The position numbers and the translations under genes are program-made. The notes under the pieces are model-generated. The model was not told where the DNA came from. It saw nothing but the letters and a program-made list of their open reading frames with translations, and did not search any database. Below are positions 43,746-57,277 of a DNA stretch of 64,000 nt, piece after piece. Location: NCBI GenBank assembly GCA_025403435.1, contig CM046340.1, positions 13,150,091 to 13,214,090 on the forward strand. Direction: 5' to 3'. This stretch comes from Artocarpus heterophyllus. Its lineage: Eukaryota; Streptophyta; Magnoliopsida; Rosales; Moraceae. Numbering within the stretch: the stretch's first letter is position 1; each line of letters opens with the position of its first letter.

Positions 43746-46700
43746 CAACACTTGAATTTTTACAGAAGCTAAAAATGAGCATCGGTGTCTCTCTCACATG
43801 AACCATTATAAATCTTGTGAATTCATTTTTGTTTGATTCTTCTGCAATTTTATTGCTCTTGATAATATAGAATCATAGTGATTAATTCTTAATTAACATA
43901 GATAAGCTAAACTAATAAATTAACCAAAACTAATAATATTTCATTCAACTAATTTAGCCTCAAATTAATAATACATTTGTTTTAAGAGTTTGAATTATGG
44001 TTGTTTGAACTTTTTGGACCTGAGATGGAAAGTTTGAAAAGTGTTGTTTGAAACCAGAATCATGGTGGTTTAAGTTCACATTTAGATCTACAATTGATTT
44101 TGAGTTTAAAAAGAGAATAAAATTTAAAATGGTATCTGGGTATGAATAGAGGAGTCAAAATACCACCTAAACCAAGCTGAGTTGAGCCGAGTTATGGGAG
44201 TCACCAACCACGTGTGTTAGTGCCTGCAAAGTGTTTCTCCCTCGTGTGAGTGTGCATCCCAACCTAGCAGCTTCGCTGGTTGAAGTGTGTCCCGTAGGCA
44301 GCAGGTGGCGCGTGTCCCAGCATAGTTGGAGCCTCCTCTACATGTGTCAACGTGCAGGTCCCACATGAGAGAAGCTGAGTTCAAGTTTGCGGGGTTGGGT
44401 GGGGTGGTAAATTCGGACTTGGATCGTTTTTGAGCTTAATGCTTGGATTGGTAGGAGTAAAAAGTGGAGGGAAAGAAAACATTAGAAAGAATTTAAGATG
44501 AAAATTGACATGATTATAGGGTGTTTAGTAGAAAAGAAATTAGAATGGAAAGGAAAAATGGGTGGAAGAAATGACATGTGGGCTCCATCAAAATTGATCT
44601 CTTCAAATATAGATAGATTTTGTAAGAGAAAAGTTTGACAATAATGCAAAGAAAGTAAAGTTGCCAATTTGTCTGTCTCTTCTATCAAAATTCTAACAAA
44701 AAATTTGGGGACTAAATTAAGAAAATAGCTAAATAATAATTGGACAAAATCGTAATTGTATTATAGTAGTTTGTCATTCCTTTCATTTTTCTTACAATGT
44801 CAAACAAGAGAATATAAAATTAGTATCTTTCTACCTTTATATACCATATAAGTAAAGAGAAAATCAAAATCTTTCCTTGTTCTATAATTTTTTTTTTCAT
44901 AGTTTTCTTTTTCCTTCGATTTTCTTTCTTTTTTGCTAAACGAAGCATAAGTTTTCTATCAGACTTCAAGTTAGGGCCTTAGTAACATACATCTAAACAC
45001 TTGCACAAAGGAAAATTTAGGTTCAAACCTATTGAACCCTCCAAACAAACACCTTAGAGTGCTTAGTGCAAGGATTTTTCTTTCTTTCCTTCTCATGAAC
45101 TTAAATTAGCACATAATCAATCTTCTAATCATGAACGTACGGCTACAGTTTTTTTTTTTATTAGAGACGTAAGACAGATGTAAATAAAGAAAACAATGCT
45201 GCAGTTTATTGGGCATGAAGCATTTATCTTTTGGAATTGTTTTGGAAAAATACTGTGCAGGTGCAGCTAATAACGGAATTATCTAGAACAAGTCAACTGT
45301 CTATGTCAAGGTAGAAAATAATTATTTGGGACGTACGTTGACTAGACTTTTAGTAACGGCCTCCCCTCATTTTGAATTATCTGTTTTGGATTCAAATCAT
45401 CATCTGATTAATTTTGATATTTTAAATAACATATAATCAATTATATTATAGCATGTTATTTAAAAAATATTTAATTTTTTAAATGACGTACCATAACATC
45501 ATTGATTACACACAATTTAAGACACAAAAAATTAAACAGATTATTTGAGTCCTGTTCTTGTACCAAAGAAAACAATCCATAGCTAAGTGTTTGTATTGCT
45601 CTGAACTCTTTTGGTCAATTGGGATACTAAACAAAGCCACCAGAAATGACCAATTTTTGGGATATACTGAGGGCCTCTTGGGATAAGCTATTGAATTTAA
45701 ACCCGGATGGGGACATGTGAGAGTTTGGAATTTTCTCGTTACGTGTTCCCTCGTTAACTGGATTATTTTTGTTTTTATTATATACGTTAATCAATCATTA
45801 AGGGGCACGCGCAATATGGTCAATTCGTCAAGCATATTTGAACAATTAGTAAAATTAATCTTATTGCTCGGTAGAATTCGTGAAGCGTATATATATAAAA
45901 AGATAGATAGATAGATAAATAGAATAGATAACAGCATTACATTTTGCATACCATATTAATTTCAAACAATTAATGCTATTACCAGAAACAGTAATAATAG
46001 AATTCATGTGAAAAATTAAGGTTATAAAAAATGGAGCTAAATAATAATGACGGAGTCAAGATTTATTAGTGGGGACTAAATTTTTCTTGTTAAATCAAAA
46101 TTATACTAACACGTAGATAACTATTGTTTTAAAAGTGGTCAAGTCTAATTTATAAATACCTACTATATTAAGATTAAAACCACTATATGTAAAAATAAAT
46201 AAATAAATAAAAGCTAGAGGGGCCATGGCCACCCTGCCCCCATCTCCGCTAAACATCGTTTTTTATGTTTTTAACTAGATTTAGCGTCAGTGCATCCAAT
46301 CGTTAGCCCTAATTATTTTGGAAAACTGAGCTAGTGCATATCTTAGTGCAGAAATTAGCTTATGCATAAAGCATTAACAGAGTCAAAATGGGTCCTGGTA
46401 TTACTGGTCTTAAATCTCATCTAGCTGGTACTTTTTAAAAAATTTTCTTGATTTAAATTCTAAGCCCCCATTTAGCTGTTAGAAATTAAAAAAAAAAAAG
46501 TTTCACAATTTCTAATTCTTCCTTCTTTAACAAGGATTTCATTTTTCAGAAGAAAAACTGGCGGTGTGGGTGAAACGAGACTTTCGCAACATGTTGCACA
46601 TGCAATATCAAAACCATGACCCATTTTCCTTCTCCAAAAGGACTTTCTCTCAATTGTGAAAAAAAAAAAAATGATAGTGATAATTAAAAAATAAAAAATA

Positions 46701-47140
46701 ATAATTAAAAAAAAAAAAAAGCAAAAGGACTCTCTTGTCGTGTCGGTTATTTTTATTTCTTGCTATGAAGTTTCCTAATGCCCAAATCATAGGAGATAAC
46801 CTCCCAAAAAAAAATAGGACTTAAAATCTAATTGAAATAATTGATATGATCATTAAACGACAATAAACGCGTAAATCCCAACCTTTCCTTTTAACGCGCG
46901 AATTCAATGTCCTTTATTATTGGCGGCTCTTCAACGCTTTGTAAAACTATACTATACAATTCAAAAGTCCGCAAATAAAGGCTGTATTGTCGTTCCAAAT
47001 TCACTGTATAAGAGTATAAGGGGAAAAAAAAATAAAAAAGAAGCCAATTTTCTCGTTATAATTACGTAGAACTTTTTAATTGAAGAGAAAACGTCGTTTT
47101 CGCGTTAAAAACTTCTGGAATCATCAGCAGAGGAGAGGTT
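43746..47140. other. Intergenic region between the solo LTR and the intact GT14 gene
   Basis: Mostly AT-rich. A more mixed patch at 44200-44420 contains no recognisable protein. Many poly-A/T runs and a short GATA repeat near 45902. No gene supported. Confidence 0.65.
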
Positions 47141-47826
47141 TGTGTGTGAAAATGGAGTTCTCAACCCCTGAATTAATCACCAGATTGCAACTTTCTAGCT
47201 TTTAAGTGATATAAAAAGAGAGAGTTTGATACAAAACTGATAATTAATTTGTTGAGGTTGAAAGAGAGGAAGTCTTATTCTATGGTCCAGGAAAAAAAAA
47301 ATAATAAAAGCCTTCAGTTGCTTGCTTTATGCGTTAAATTGTACAAGCTAAAACATCCCTCAACAGAGAGGTATATATTTAAAGCATCCTTAGATAGCTT
47401 ATCTCAGAGCTCTCTCTCTCTCTCTCTCTCTCTCATATTTTTCTCTGTTTAGGAAGTTCATCGTTCTTTGTCAATATTTCGAGTACAGAATTTTTGGGCA
47501 GGTTTTGGTGTACACGTAATGGTTCGTGTTGTAGTATTCGTTCATTTGATTCATTGTTTCACAAGGGTCACTGCTTATTTCGCTTCCTATTTCATCTTAC
47601 AATTGTAAAACTGAAATTCTTTCATCACCAAAGTCTCATTTTTAAAACTATCTTAGAGTTATGCCTTGATATTTTTTTTTTCCCCTTTTAATTAGGTTAT
47701 CCGCAAATATTTCTATCCTGAAAGTCTTCTGCTTTCATCTCTTGTTGTCCAAAAAAACAGTTTTTTGGATCAACAAGGGACTTTGAACTTTATCGTTTGA
47801 AGGGCATCTTCTTCAAAGTCCAAAAA
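47141..47826 (+). promoter_or_regulatory. Putative promoter and 5' UTR of the intact GT14 gene
   Basis: A CT repeat (about 47411-47433), typical of plant 5' leaders, precedes the coding start by ~400 bases. TATATTTAAAG at 47372 is a possible TATA region upstream of it. A 5'-UTR intron cannot be excluded (TTTAATTAGG near 47690). Inference from composition only. Confidence 0.4.
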
Positions 47827-48919
47827 ATGAATATTCAAAGTCAAAACAACAAGCCCTTAAACTGGCTCTCAAAACTCTCTAGTATCTTCCAACTTCATTT
47901 CCTTCATATGCTTAGCTATTTCCTTCTCTTTGGGTTTGGTTTAACCCTTGGAATCATCATAACTACCTATATGAAAGACTTCTCCTTCAATCTCCAGTTC
48001 ACTCAACTTTCCATCTCAACTTCTTCACCGCCGTCACCATCGTTGTCGTCATCATTATTATCGAATTCTACCTCATCAGAAACTTTGGAAAACCAAATTC
48101 CAAGTGTAAGTGTTAAACAAGAAGCAGAAACAAAGCCCAACATTAGCCATCAAATGGGATTTGAAGATTACCTGAAGCCTCCTAGTGTCGAGCACAACAT
48201 GACCGATGAAGAATTGCTGTGGAGAGCTTCCATGGTTCCGCAGATCCCCACGTATCCATTCAACCGAGTTCCCAAGGTTGCCTTCATGTTCTTGGTAAGG
48301 GGACACGTTTTCATGTCACCGTTGTGGGAGCAATTCTTCAAAGGGCATGAAGGGCTGTACTCAATTTATGTTCATTCAAATCCGTCTTACAATGGATCAG
48401 CCCCCGAAAGTCCTGTTTTCCATGGCCGAAGAATTCCTAGCAAGGTCAGTTATTTCCTAAATTTTTCTCTTCCCATTTGTTTGTTTTCGCCGCAATTTAG
48501 TACTTGTGATTTGTTTTTTCTTAGATCTATGATTGGTTTAGTATAATGAATCGTATAATTAATTAGCTGAAAACGATGTTCAGTTCAATGTGGTCTATCT
48601 CTTTCAGTTCATGTGCAATTTATCTGTAAACTAAACTGCTGTATCAAAACAGGGGATAAACAGTTTATTTTGGAGTGACGTTTAATGCCCTTGATAATAT
48701 TATTATTATTTTATTTATTTTTTTTAATGAAAGATTAAATTGTTTGTTTTGGAAGAATATAAATGAGTTTGTACTGACTGTAATAATCAACTACGAAATT
48801 ATTACCAAAAAGAGGAAAAAACCAATTGTGAAGATGATAGATGACAAAACGAAAACTTAAAGGTAGTTGGCGAATAACAAACTGTAAGAGGATGCATTTC
48901 TCTGCTTGAACAAACTACC

Positions 48920-48965
<46 letters not shown>

Positions 48966-50655
48966 AACACACATTTTGATTGATAAATGAAGTATATATT
49001 AGCTCTAGAAATTAACACATGGCCAAATTAAACAAGTAGCTGAAGGAGACGGATGCCTTTTCACAATCATGATCTCACTGCTTCTTATTTGATGACTTAC
49101 AACAACATGATTTCTATGTGTTTCTTTCTTTACTTTAACCAACAAGTGTTAAAAAGAACAGGAGAAATAGAGAAAATTCCATAAAAATATTATTAGACTT
49201 TAGTCACTTTCTTTGCCAATTCTTTTGTTTTCTCAAAAGATCATGTGTGACATTGGAAATAGTGGATGGTCTAGTTTGGTTCAACAATCAACACCAACTT
49301 AATTTTTGCGTCTCTACCAATTATCGAGATATCTATATAATGTATATACTGTGTGAGCAAAGCAAATTAAGTTTAGCATGGTAATTAAAACCGTTGGTTA
49401 AAACTATAAACATTGTAGGATGTGAGAGATTTACGTTGTAGCAATTTTTTTCTTTTAACGTAACATGTGAGAGCTTTACACTGTTTCTAACTGAAAAGTA
49501 GCAATCTATCTAGACGCATCCATGTTGATCCTTCTCTTCCAAATTAGGTGAGAGATAGTATACTTTTCTTCGCCTGGTTGCCCAATTGCTTTTGTTAATA
49601 TTATCAACTTGCCCAAACAATGACAAAACTTGAATGCAATGTAACAGAAAATACCAAACATATTATAATGTCTTTTAAATAAAATGGTGAAGGTTGAGCT
49701 AGTCATGTATTGTCATGTAATAAGTACACTAAAGTCAAATGTTAACATGTTAGTGTAATAAGGCAACATGTTTAATCTACATGGCAAAAAAACCCACACT
49801 GAAAATTCATGTAATTAGTTTAAACACGATCGTTTAATAATCTTCCTTGCTCAACAAGAAACAAAATATTTCGATCTGACTGCTAAAATTAGTAAAGCAG
49901 CATTATCACGCAAGAGAAATAATTTTCCTCCCAAAAGAAGCAGAAATGAAGTTGACACTTGCATGTAGCAATATTGATGCTTCATCTTCTTTCCTTACGT
50001 TACACAGGAAGTTGGTTGGGGAAAGGTGAACATGATCGAGGCTGAGCGGCGTCTACTAGCCAATGCACTTCTGGACGTCTCGAACGAGCGATTCGTCCTC
50101 CTCTCAGAAGCATGTATCCCGCTCTACAACTTCAAAACCATCTACAACTACCTCATCAACGCCACCAAGAACCATGTCATGGCATACGACGAACCCGGTG
50201 TCGTCGGACGAGGCCGGTACAACTACCACATGTACCCGGATATCTCACTCAAGCAGTGGAGAAAAGGGTCTCAGTGGTTTGAGATGAAGAGAGAATTAGC
50301 CATTGAAGTAGTGTCGGACAGGAAGTATTTTCCTATATTCCAGAAGTATTGCAGAGGCAATTGTTATTCGGACGAGCATTATTTGCCAACGTTGGTGAGC
50401 ATCAAATTTTGGGAAGGGAATTCCAACAGGAGTTTGACTTGGGTAGACTGGTCAAAGGGTGGCCCACATCCGGCTAGGTTTTGGAGAACAGATGTCACGC
50501 TTGAGCTGTTGAGGAGTATGAGGAGAAACAACACCGGTTGTGCTTATAACGAGAACAGCACAAATCTTTGTTACTTATTTGCTAGGAAGTTCTTGCCTAG
50601 TACCGTGGTTAGGCTACTCAAGTTTGCACCAAAGATCATGCATTTCAATGATTAG
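47827..50655 (+). CDS. GT14 / Branch (DUF266) glycosyltransferase, BC10-like; 2 exons, ~421 aa
   Basis: Exons 47827-48444 and 50008-50655, with AG|GTCAGT donor and ACACAG|G acceptor; both phases are zero. 422 codons including TAG. The ATG at 47827 is the first in frame. Residues 25-47 form one hydrophobic segment, giving a type II Golgi anchor, followed by a Ser/Pro-rich stem (~60-90). The Branch domain starts near 145 ([12 protein letters not shown]) and continues with [49 protein letters not shown] and [12 protein letters not shown], all hallmarks of plant core-2/I-branching-like enzymes. Members such as rice BC10 act in the Golgi and affect wall and arabinogalactan-protein glycosylation; the acceptor here is unknown. 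This is the only open GT14 gene in the window. Confidence 0.93.
48445..50007 (+). other. Intron of the intact GT14 gene
   Basis: 1.56 kb, AT-rich. Contains a TA microsatellite at 48924-48961. No inserted element recognised. Confidence 0.85.
48924..48961. repeat. (TA)n microsatellite
   Basis: About 19 uninterrupted TA units in the intron of the intact GT14 gene; likely length-polymorphic. Confidence 0.95.
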
Positions 50656-52030
50656 CAGGGGGGATCCTTTTTTGTTTATTCATTGGATTGCAATAAGTTT
50701 GGGGTACAAAATGAGAGTGGTCCTTGTACTTATTGTTTCATTTTGTTTATTATTTTTTAACTTTTGTACTTGCATTGTACTGACAATTTATAACATATTT
50801 TACATTAATTAGTTTCAACCAATTTTTTAGTTAAAAATAATATAAAACTCTTTATACTACAGTAAAAATAAAAAAAATTGTTACAATATAAAGCTCTTAT
50901 ATACTATAATGTTTATAGTTCTAATCAATAAGAGGGTGTTTGGCAGTGGTTCCCACTACTCAGTTTCTACCACAAACTCAATTATGAACAGTATAAAACT
51001 CTCACATGCTAAAGTAACAATAAAAAAAAAGATGTTATAGTATAAAACTCTTACATGCTACAGCAAAAGTGATTCCCACTATTAATTTTCACCACTTATT
51101 CAAATATTTTTTAATTTTAATTATCATGTTAAACACTTTATTAAAATTGTTTTTGGTAAAGCCTTCTTTTGCTTTAAAATTTTGAATCGACTCTATTCAG
51201 CAGTGACGAGCAGTCCTTAGTGGGTACTATGGAACATAAGTGCTCTGTATTTAGACCTTTCTCCTCTGATCCATTTATGCACGGTGCTCAAGGCCAGCAA
51301 GGGTTTGTGCAATTTTCACTATTTTACAAGTACATTTTAAGACAAATCAACCCCTTTAGGCACTTTATCTTGATTTGTGAAGTGATTGTATAAGACGTCA
51401 AAAGGGAAAAGAATTAAAATGTGGAAGTTTTGTGACTATGTTCCCACTGAAGACCGTAATGTTTTAATTAGAATTTCCCCTCCTTAAGTACCGTTGATGG
51501 TAAAAATTCATTAACAATGTATCTCAGAAAACACTCATGAATGCCCGTGCAAATATATGAAAAAAAAAAGTAAAAGGAAATGCTTAAAAACAAGAACACC
51601 AAAGGTTATAGTAGTTCGCTTTAAAGAGCTACGCCTGCTCTGAAAGAATTTTACTATAATGTTGATAATCTAGGTCCCCTATAAAGGTTTAGGTACAAAT
51701 TTCTTTATAAAACATAATAAAAAATAATTTAAATTTCTCCATTAATTCAATGTTCAGCCGGAAGAATTTGACAAAAGGGCAAAAAAAAAATCCTTAATTA
51801 AAGAAATGATTTTTTTTTTTGCAAAAAAAACATGGTTTTTTAGGTAGATAAACTGTCTTAATTTTTTTTTAAAAAAAGATGAAAATAATTGTAACGAGAA
51901 GAGAAACCTCAATAAAATAAAAAAAAAAACTAAAACTATTTTTATATCTAAAAAATAATCTTTTTGTGTTAAAAAACTGTCTAAAAAAAATTATTTACCT
52001 AAAATTATTTTTTCTTAAAGCTACTTTTTA
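50656..52030. other. 3' flank of GT14 and intergenic spacer
   Basis: The first ~200 bases probably hold the 3' UTR. At 50840-51080 a phrase like TATAAAACTCTTAC..GCTACAG occurs three or four times with variation, suggesting a degenerate repeat. From 51760 to 52030 there are poly-A/T tracts. No gene. Confidence 0.6.
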
Positions 52031-53010
52031 AAATGCCCTCGTTCGGCCATCTCATGAAGCCAAGGAAAGATAAGAAAGAGTGACAACGCCCCTCCCCCAA
52101 AGAGACATTGGATTGACGATGACTCATCGTCCCATGGGCACCGAGCTAAAAAGGGCTCAATTATTGATGTGTTCGATCTTCCATCACCCTTTCCTAAAAA
52201 GCCTATACACCTGCTGACAAGGTGCCGAGCTAGGGACTCCAACTTCAAAGTGGGCGACGTGTCCGATGCCCAGCTTGGAAGTACGCTCGACCTTCCTCCG
52301 CCGTTTAGCCTCAGCATCTAGGCGATTCATGAATTTATTTTTAGAAGTACTGGGCTACTGTAGATAAGTCTCCTCTCCTTGAATGTCATAGGGAGCAAAT
52401 TCGTAGCCAGGTTAAGGTAAAGTAGTTGCAATAAGCTCTTTCTTTTCCCTAATTTTATTAAATTGTCTTCTAATCTATTTTACACTTTACAGGTTTTGAC
52501 AATGGCCCCAATCTCTTATGGAGAGATCGATCAACTAATAACAAAACTAAAGGGCCCTAAAAGGAGATTGAGCAGGTAAGGGCTCTCCTTGACGACAAGA
52601 AGAGCGCCGTAGAGGATGCTAAGGATAACAAAGTCAACGTCAAAAATCTCCTCCAGCTGGAGCAAGAAAAGATGACACAACTGTGAAAGAAGGTGGATGA
52701 CCTTACTGCCAAGGTTGAAAGGGAGAAAAAGAAGTTCTTAAAGTTGAAGAGGAGATCAACGCCAAGGCTTGAGAAGCAGAAGAAGCCAAAGCCAGGATTG
52801 CTTTTATCACCGCCAACAGGGTCGAGAAGTTCTAATCTTCTGAGGAATGTATTCACACTCAAAGGGCTATTCTCCAGTATGTAGGTGAGCATATCATGGA
52901 GTAAATTAAGGCCTTTAGACTGGGATCTATCATTTTTGTATGCTACCGAAGCCTCAGCTCCTGTTGATGACTCGGCCATGACCGAAAAGGGTAGTCTTCT
53001 AAAGGAGGCA
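52031..53010 (+). pseudogene. Decayed coiled-coil ORF, antisense to the Tat-like pol
   Basis: Plus-strand fragments with stops between them. The first gives a Ser/Lys-rich stretch leading to RDSNFKVGDVSD near 52229. After a gap comes EIEQVRALLDDKKSAVEDA and then KKVDDLTAKVEREKKK, heptad-rich coiled coil, followed by a frameshifted tail with ANRVEKF. Plant Tat-lineage elements often carry an extra antisense ORF between pol and the 3' LTR. This fragment lies on the strand opposite to the pol remnants and just beyond the integrase end, which fits that layout. No enzymatic motif. Confidence 0.5.
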
Positions 53011-55246
53011 AGCAATGAAAATTGGGGGCATTGCCCCCTCTTTTTTTATGCATATTTTGTAATGACTTTAAGGCTTTTGGTCATTATTAGAATAACACAT
53101 TTGTTTTACGATCAAAGCAGACTTCTAACAATGTCGTGTTTATGCGTTAAATTCTTTTATTTTAATGTTTAATAAGTAATAACAAAATTTTAATGGGAAG
53201 TCGAGACTTATTGTGACCTTCAGTCATGTCTCCTACCCTCCATGTCAAATATTGAGTCTAGCTCTATTTTTGACATTATCAAACTCAAGATTTTATCTTG
53301 AGTAAAAGATGTGAACAAAAATTGAAAGTCGAATAATTGCAAATGGAATAACTCCGTTAGAGTTTTTTTTATTAATGCTCAACAACAACATAGCAAACGG
53401 TAGAGACAAGTAACATACGAATAATAATAACAACTACTAGTAATATGGGCATAAGTGCTCAATGTTCTGTGGATGTTCCACACGTCGACCTGCATAGTTT
53501 CCAGCACATATCCCCTACCTTATGATGTCTCGAACCCTGTAGGGTCCTTCCTAGCTTGGACCAACGGGACGTGTGTTTCTTGGTTTTATGCCTTAAGTTA
53601 CCTTTCTGAGGACCAAATCACCGATGGCAAACCTTCTTTCATGAATCTTTTTGTTAAAGTATCTCATCGTTCTTTACTGATGGGCATCAAGACACATTTG
53701 GGATTCAATCCCCTGTTCCTCAAGCAAGTCAAGTTCTGTTTTCATTAGCTGTGTATTTTATCGCTCGTTGTAGGCAATCACTCTACTGGTTAGGGGTATC
53801 TGGACTAGGATAACAGATTCAACACCATACGTTAACGAGAATAAGGTCTCGCCTGTTGTTGTATGGATTGTCGTTTTGTAGGCCCAAAAAACTTTTGGCA
53901 GTTCCTCTGCCTATTTTCCTTTTAAGTCATCGAGACATTTCTTCAAGATGTGCTTCATAATCTTATTTATTGCTTCAGCTTGTCCATTCGACTGAGGATA
54001 TATGACAGTTGAGAAGTTTTTGTGTACGCCTAGATAGTCACAGAATTTCCTCGTCTTTACATTATCGAATTATTTGCCACTATAATAGACGAGTAAATAT
54101 GGGACACCAAAATGGCAAACAATATGTGACCAAATGAAACTTGTACAATTTGCATTAGTAATTTAGATCAATGTCTTTGTCTTATCCCATTTGGTATAAT
54201 AGTCGACTATCACAGTAGCATACTTGAAGCCTCCGGGCACAGTTACATATGGACCGATTATATCGATTCCCCATTTTGCAAACAGCCAAGGGCTCAAAAT
54301 CAGCGTCAAATTCTCAAGATGGGATTTTAGCACAGTTTTATACCGTTGGCATTTGTCGCATTTCCTCACATATTCCTTTGCATCCCTCCCCAATATCCGC
54401 CAATAGTATCCTTGTCTAAGCATCTTGTAGGCGAAAGATTGCCTCTATTATGATTTCTACACAAACCTTCGTGTATTTCTTTCAACACTTTCAATCCTTC
54501 TTCTTTGTCTAGGCTTAGTAGAGGAGTTGAATAACCTTGCCTAAAAAGCACCTCGTCATACAGGAGATAGCGAGCTAACCTATAATCTTTGCTTTGCTTT
54601 GCTTGAATCGACTGACGACTCTAGGTGATGTAGACTTTTTATGATAGGGGTCATCCAACAATCCCCTTGTGTAATTGGCTAGCTTCTTTTGCTTCCTCTT
54701 TTTCAACAGTCGGCATTTCCAACACCTCGACCGGTACCATCTTGAGTAGCTCCGAAACCTTGGAAGTGGCTAATAGGGCCAAAGCGTCTGCATTGCTATT
54801 CTCAACATATGGTATTTGCTTGACCTCACATGACTTGAACTTGGAGAGTTCTTCCTTTACCCTTCACTAATATTTTAGCATCACACCACCTTTAGCTTTG
54901 TATTCGTCAGCTAAGAATCATTATAGACCACTAATGGGTCAGCTTGCAAATGATGGTGAGATGTAATCCTACAAGTATCGCCTCTTACTTAGCCTCATTA
55001 TTCAACACTTTAAATTGGAACCTTATGGTCGTCATGATCTTATGGTTCTCATGGCTGATTAACATAACCCTAGCCCCTGAGCCATGTTCATTTGACAAAC
55101 CATTGACATATAGTTTCCAATTTTGCCTTTCTGGCTCCTACTCAACTTCCACGTCTATGCTTCCTGGTAAAGGTGTGAATTTTATGGCAAAATCAGCTAG
55201 GGCTTTCCCCTTGATCGCTGCGTGAGGCTTCTACTCAACGTCAAAC

Positions 55247-57221
55247 TGTGACACCCGTTATTCTCCTAACGGGTATTGAGGTAATTAAATTAATTTTTAG
55301 TGTATAAAAAAAAAATTGCTTCATTTAAATTTATTTTATAATATTTATTTTTATCTATTTTTAAATTTTCTAAAATTCTCCTATATTTATTTAGTATGAT
55401 TACTAAAAAGCCTTAGACCTTCTAATAAATCTCAAAAATGTCATATTGGCATTATGTGTGTTAAAGTCTTTAGATGAGACATAAGGATATCTTTTGCAAC
55501 TACTCTTGACCCTCATTTTCTTTATTTCCTCCGTGACATGCTGAAGCATGTCTCCTCTATAATTGTTTCTATCACTTCTCTTCAAAGACTTCATCTTTTC
55601 TTCCTTTCTCTTCCACGGTTCCCACACTCTTCTTCTCATTTCTTTGCTGAAGCAAAATACTTAGAGAACTTCTTCAAGGCAGCCATAAAAATCAGCCACC
55701 ATCACCTCCATTTGAGCAAGAATTTCAGTCATACCGAAGTAAAGGAACCTGTTTTGAAGCCATTTCAAGCTTCCAACTAACCATAATCCGAGGTTAGAAT
55801 CTTATGAACAAATTTAGTCTTTCATTTATAAATTTTCTTTTATACTAAAGGATTATTCAAATTTGCGTTCTTAAACCTAAGTATATGTTTGTTGCTATTT
55901 TGGAGCATATGTATGAAGTCTAAGTGTATATGCCCTAGACAGAAAATTTATATTGTTAAACTTTATAATACCTCTATGGGCAGTGGTTATCTCTTGAAAT
56001 TCTAAGATTAAATTAAAATGAATTTTATGAATGTAGTTGTATGTTGTGCTTTAGTTTTAATTGTCCTTATGCACGCCTTAGGATCAAGGGAGTATGGAGC
56101 TAACGTTAAGTGATTCCAGGATTAAAAGATTGTTGATAAGCTTGAAAGGTAGGGATTCTATTACTCATCTTTTGTGAGGTTTTTATAGAATTAAAATTGA
56201 TTGTTTTGCCGCAATATATATATATCTATGTTGAACTGATATTATATGTGTATCACATATGAAACTATGACATGGGCTCGTCTTGTATTGTACGGCGAGG
56301 AACATAATGAATTGACACATGTTATAAATTGAGAAGCATGGTTAGGAAAATTAACTCTATTAATAATGATTTAATATAGAGAAATTGTGAGACATGAAAA
56401 GGGCGACGGTTACGTCCTTGGGCATGAATACCCTAAAAGGTAAAGTAGGGGGAAGGCGATGACGCTTCCTTGGGTTGAAAGTCCCAGAACACACTGTACA
56501 GGAATTGATTTGGTGAGGACTCGGGGCTTGATGTCCCCTCACCGGAACACCCTTGGAATGTTTATAGGGTGATCAAGTGCGCCCATTTGGGTTTCGATGA
56601 GTTGAGTGATACTCAATTTAACATGGATACCTAAGAACAATGATGATTGGTAATATTTGTATAAATGTGTAATTATGATACTTGGTAATGATTAACTACG
56701 GTATCCATAAGATGTGATCATAATAAACCTCATAATCTGGAATATGATGTGACTTACTGACCATGCAGGTTTTAATGTGGTAATGATAAAAACCTAAAGG
56801 TGAGTAATGGCTTTCTCTACTGAGCATAGTGTTGCTCATACTCTTATATTTTTATCTTTTCAGGACTCACTAAGTGTGAGGTGGCTACGAGAAATATAGT
56901 TGAGGAAGTGATGTAGCTATATTACATTGGGACTGCTTCAATTGTTGAGAATGTTCTTCATGATAATGTAAGCATCAATTGTTACTTTCTGTGGCTGTAT
57001 TACAATGTGATGAGGGATAAAATGATGATGACAACAGTTTATATTATTAAATTTAAGGTGCTACATTAAAACTGTGGTTTATTTATCGTTTATATTTTTA
57101 TTTTTGAGTTGAGAGTTTTCATTTAAGTCCCGGGTAAATTTTATTTTTAAGGTTTTACTTTTATTATTTATTTTTATTTTATCTCATTAAAAACTGTTAA
57201 CCCCCATATAGGGGCGTTACA
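55247..57221 (+). mobile_element. Solo LTR, 1.98 kb, plus orientation, TSD CAAAC
   Basis: TGTGACACCCG ... GGGGCGTTACA, flanked by CAAAC (55242-55246 and 57222-57226). Removing it and one CAAAC restores the Tat RNase H reading (SQFDVE), which proves the insertion point. It is the inverted counterpart of 41383-43740. Hairpin TGAGC..GCTCA at 56821-56838, then TTTTCAGG. Relative to the other copy it lacks 387 bases, with one ATTCATAAA left at the junction. Confidence 0.95.
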
Positions 57222-57277
57222 CAAACTGACTTAACTTGATTGACTATTTTAAAAGGTAACTAGAGGTCACAGGCTTC
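57222..57277 (-). other. 56-bp island of Tat RNase H between two insertions
   Basis: Contains the right copy of the CAAAC duplication and 51 bases that continue the minus-strand Tat reading. It ends with GCTTC just before the Tekay-like LTR. It shows the order of nesting but not which insertion came first. Confidence 0.85.

Larger units (their letters stand above)
53400..57277 (-). pseudogene. Decayed Tat-type Ty3/gypsy pol (RNase H and integrase), interrupted
   Basis: Read on the minus strand from 57277: residues like SYLLK...KLSQFDVE and, after the solo LTR 55247-57221, AAIKGKALADFAIKFTPLPG and KLYVNGLSNEHGSGARV, which are Tat-type RNase H. Then HEGLCRNHNRG (54551-54430), a frameshift, GYYW...YVRKCDKCQRY, and the integrase core start WGIDIIGPY...VDYYTKW (to about 54180). 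The C-terminal end near 53440-53540 reads EGPYRVRDIIR...NIEHLCPYY. Many stops and frameshifts; RT and gag would lie beyond the next inserted element, outside the window. Confidence 0.8.

Noticed and set aside
52021..53015. Minus-strand ORFs of 98 and 152 codons
   Set aside because: They are antisense to the coiled-coil fragments, which read better on the plus strand (charged, heptad-rich).
41383..57221. A single ~15.8 kb transposon with 2 kb terminal inverted repeats containing the GT14 gene
   Set aside because: Each 2 kb unit has its own TG...CA ends and its own five-base target duplication (AGAGA and CAAAC), and the right one interrupts a Tat reading frame. They are two independent solo LTRs.
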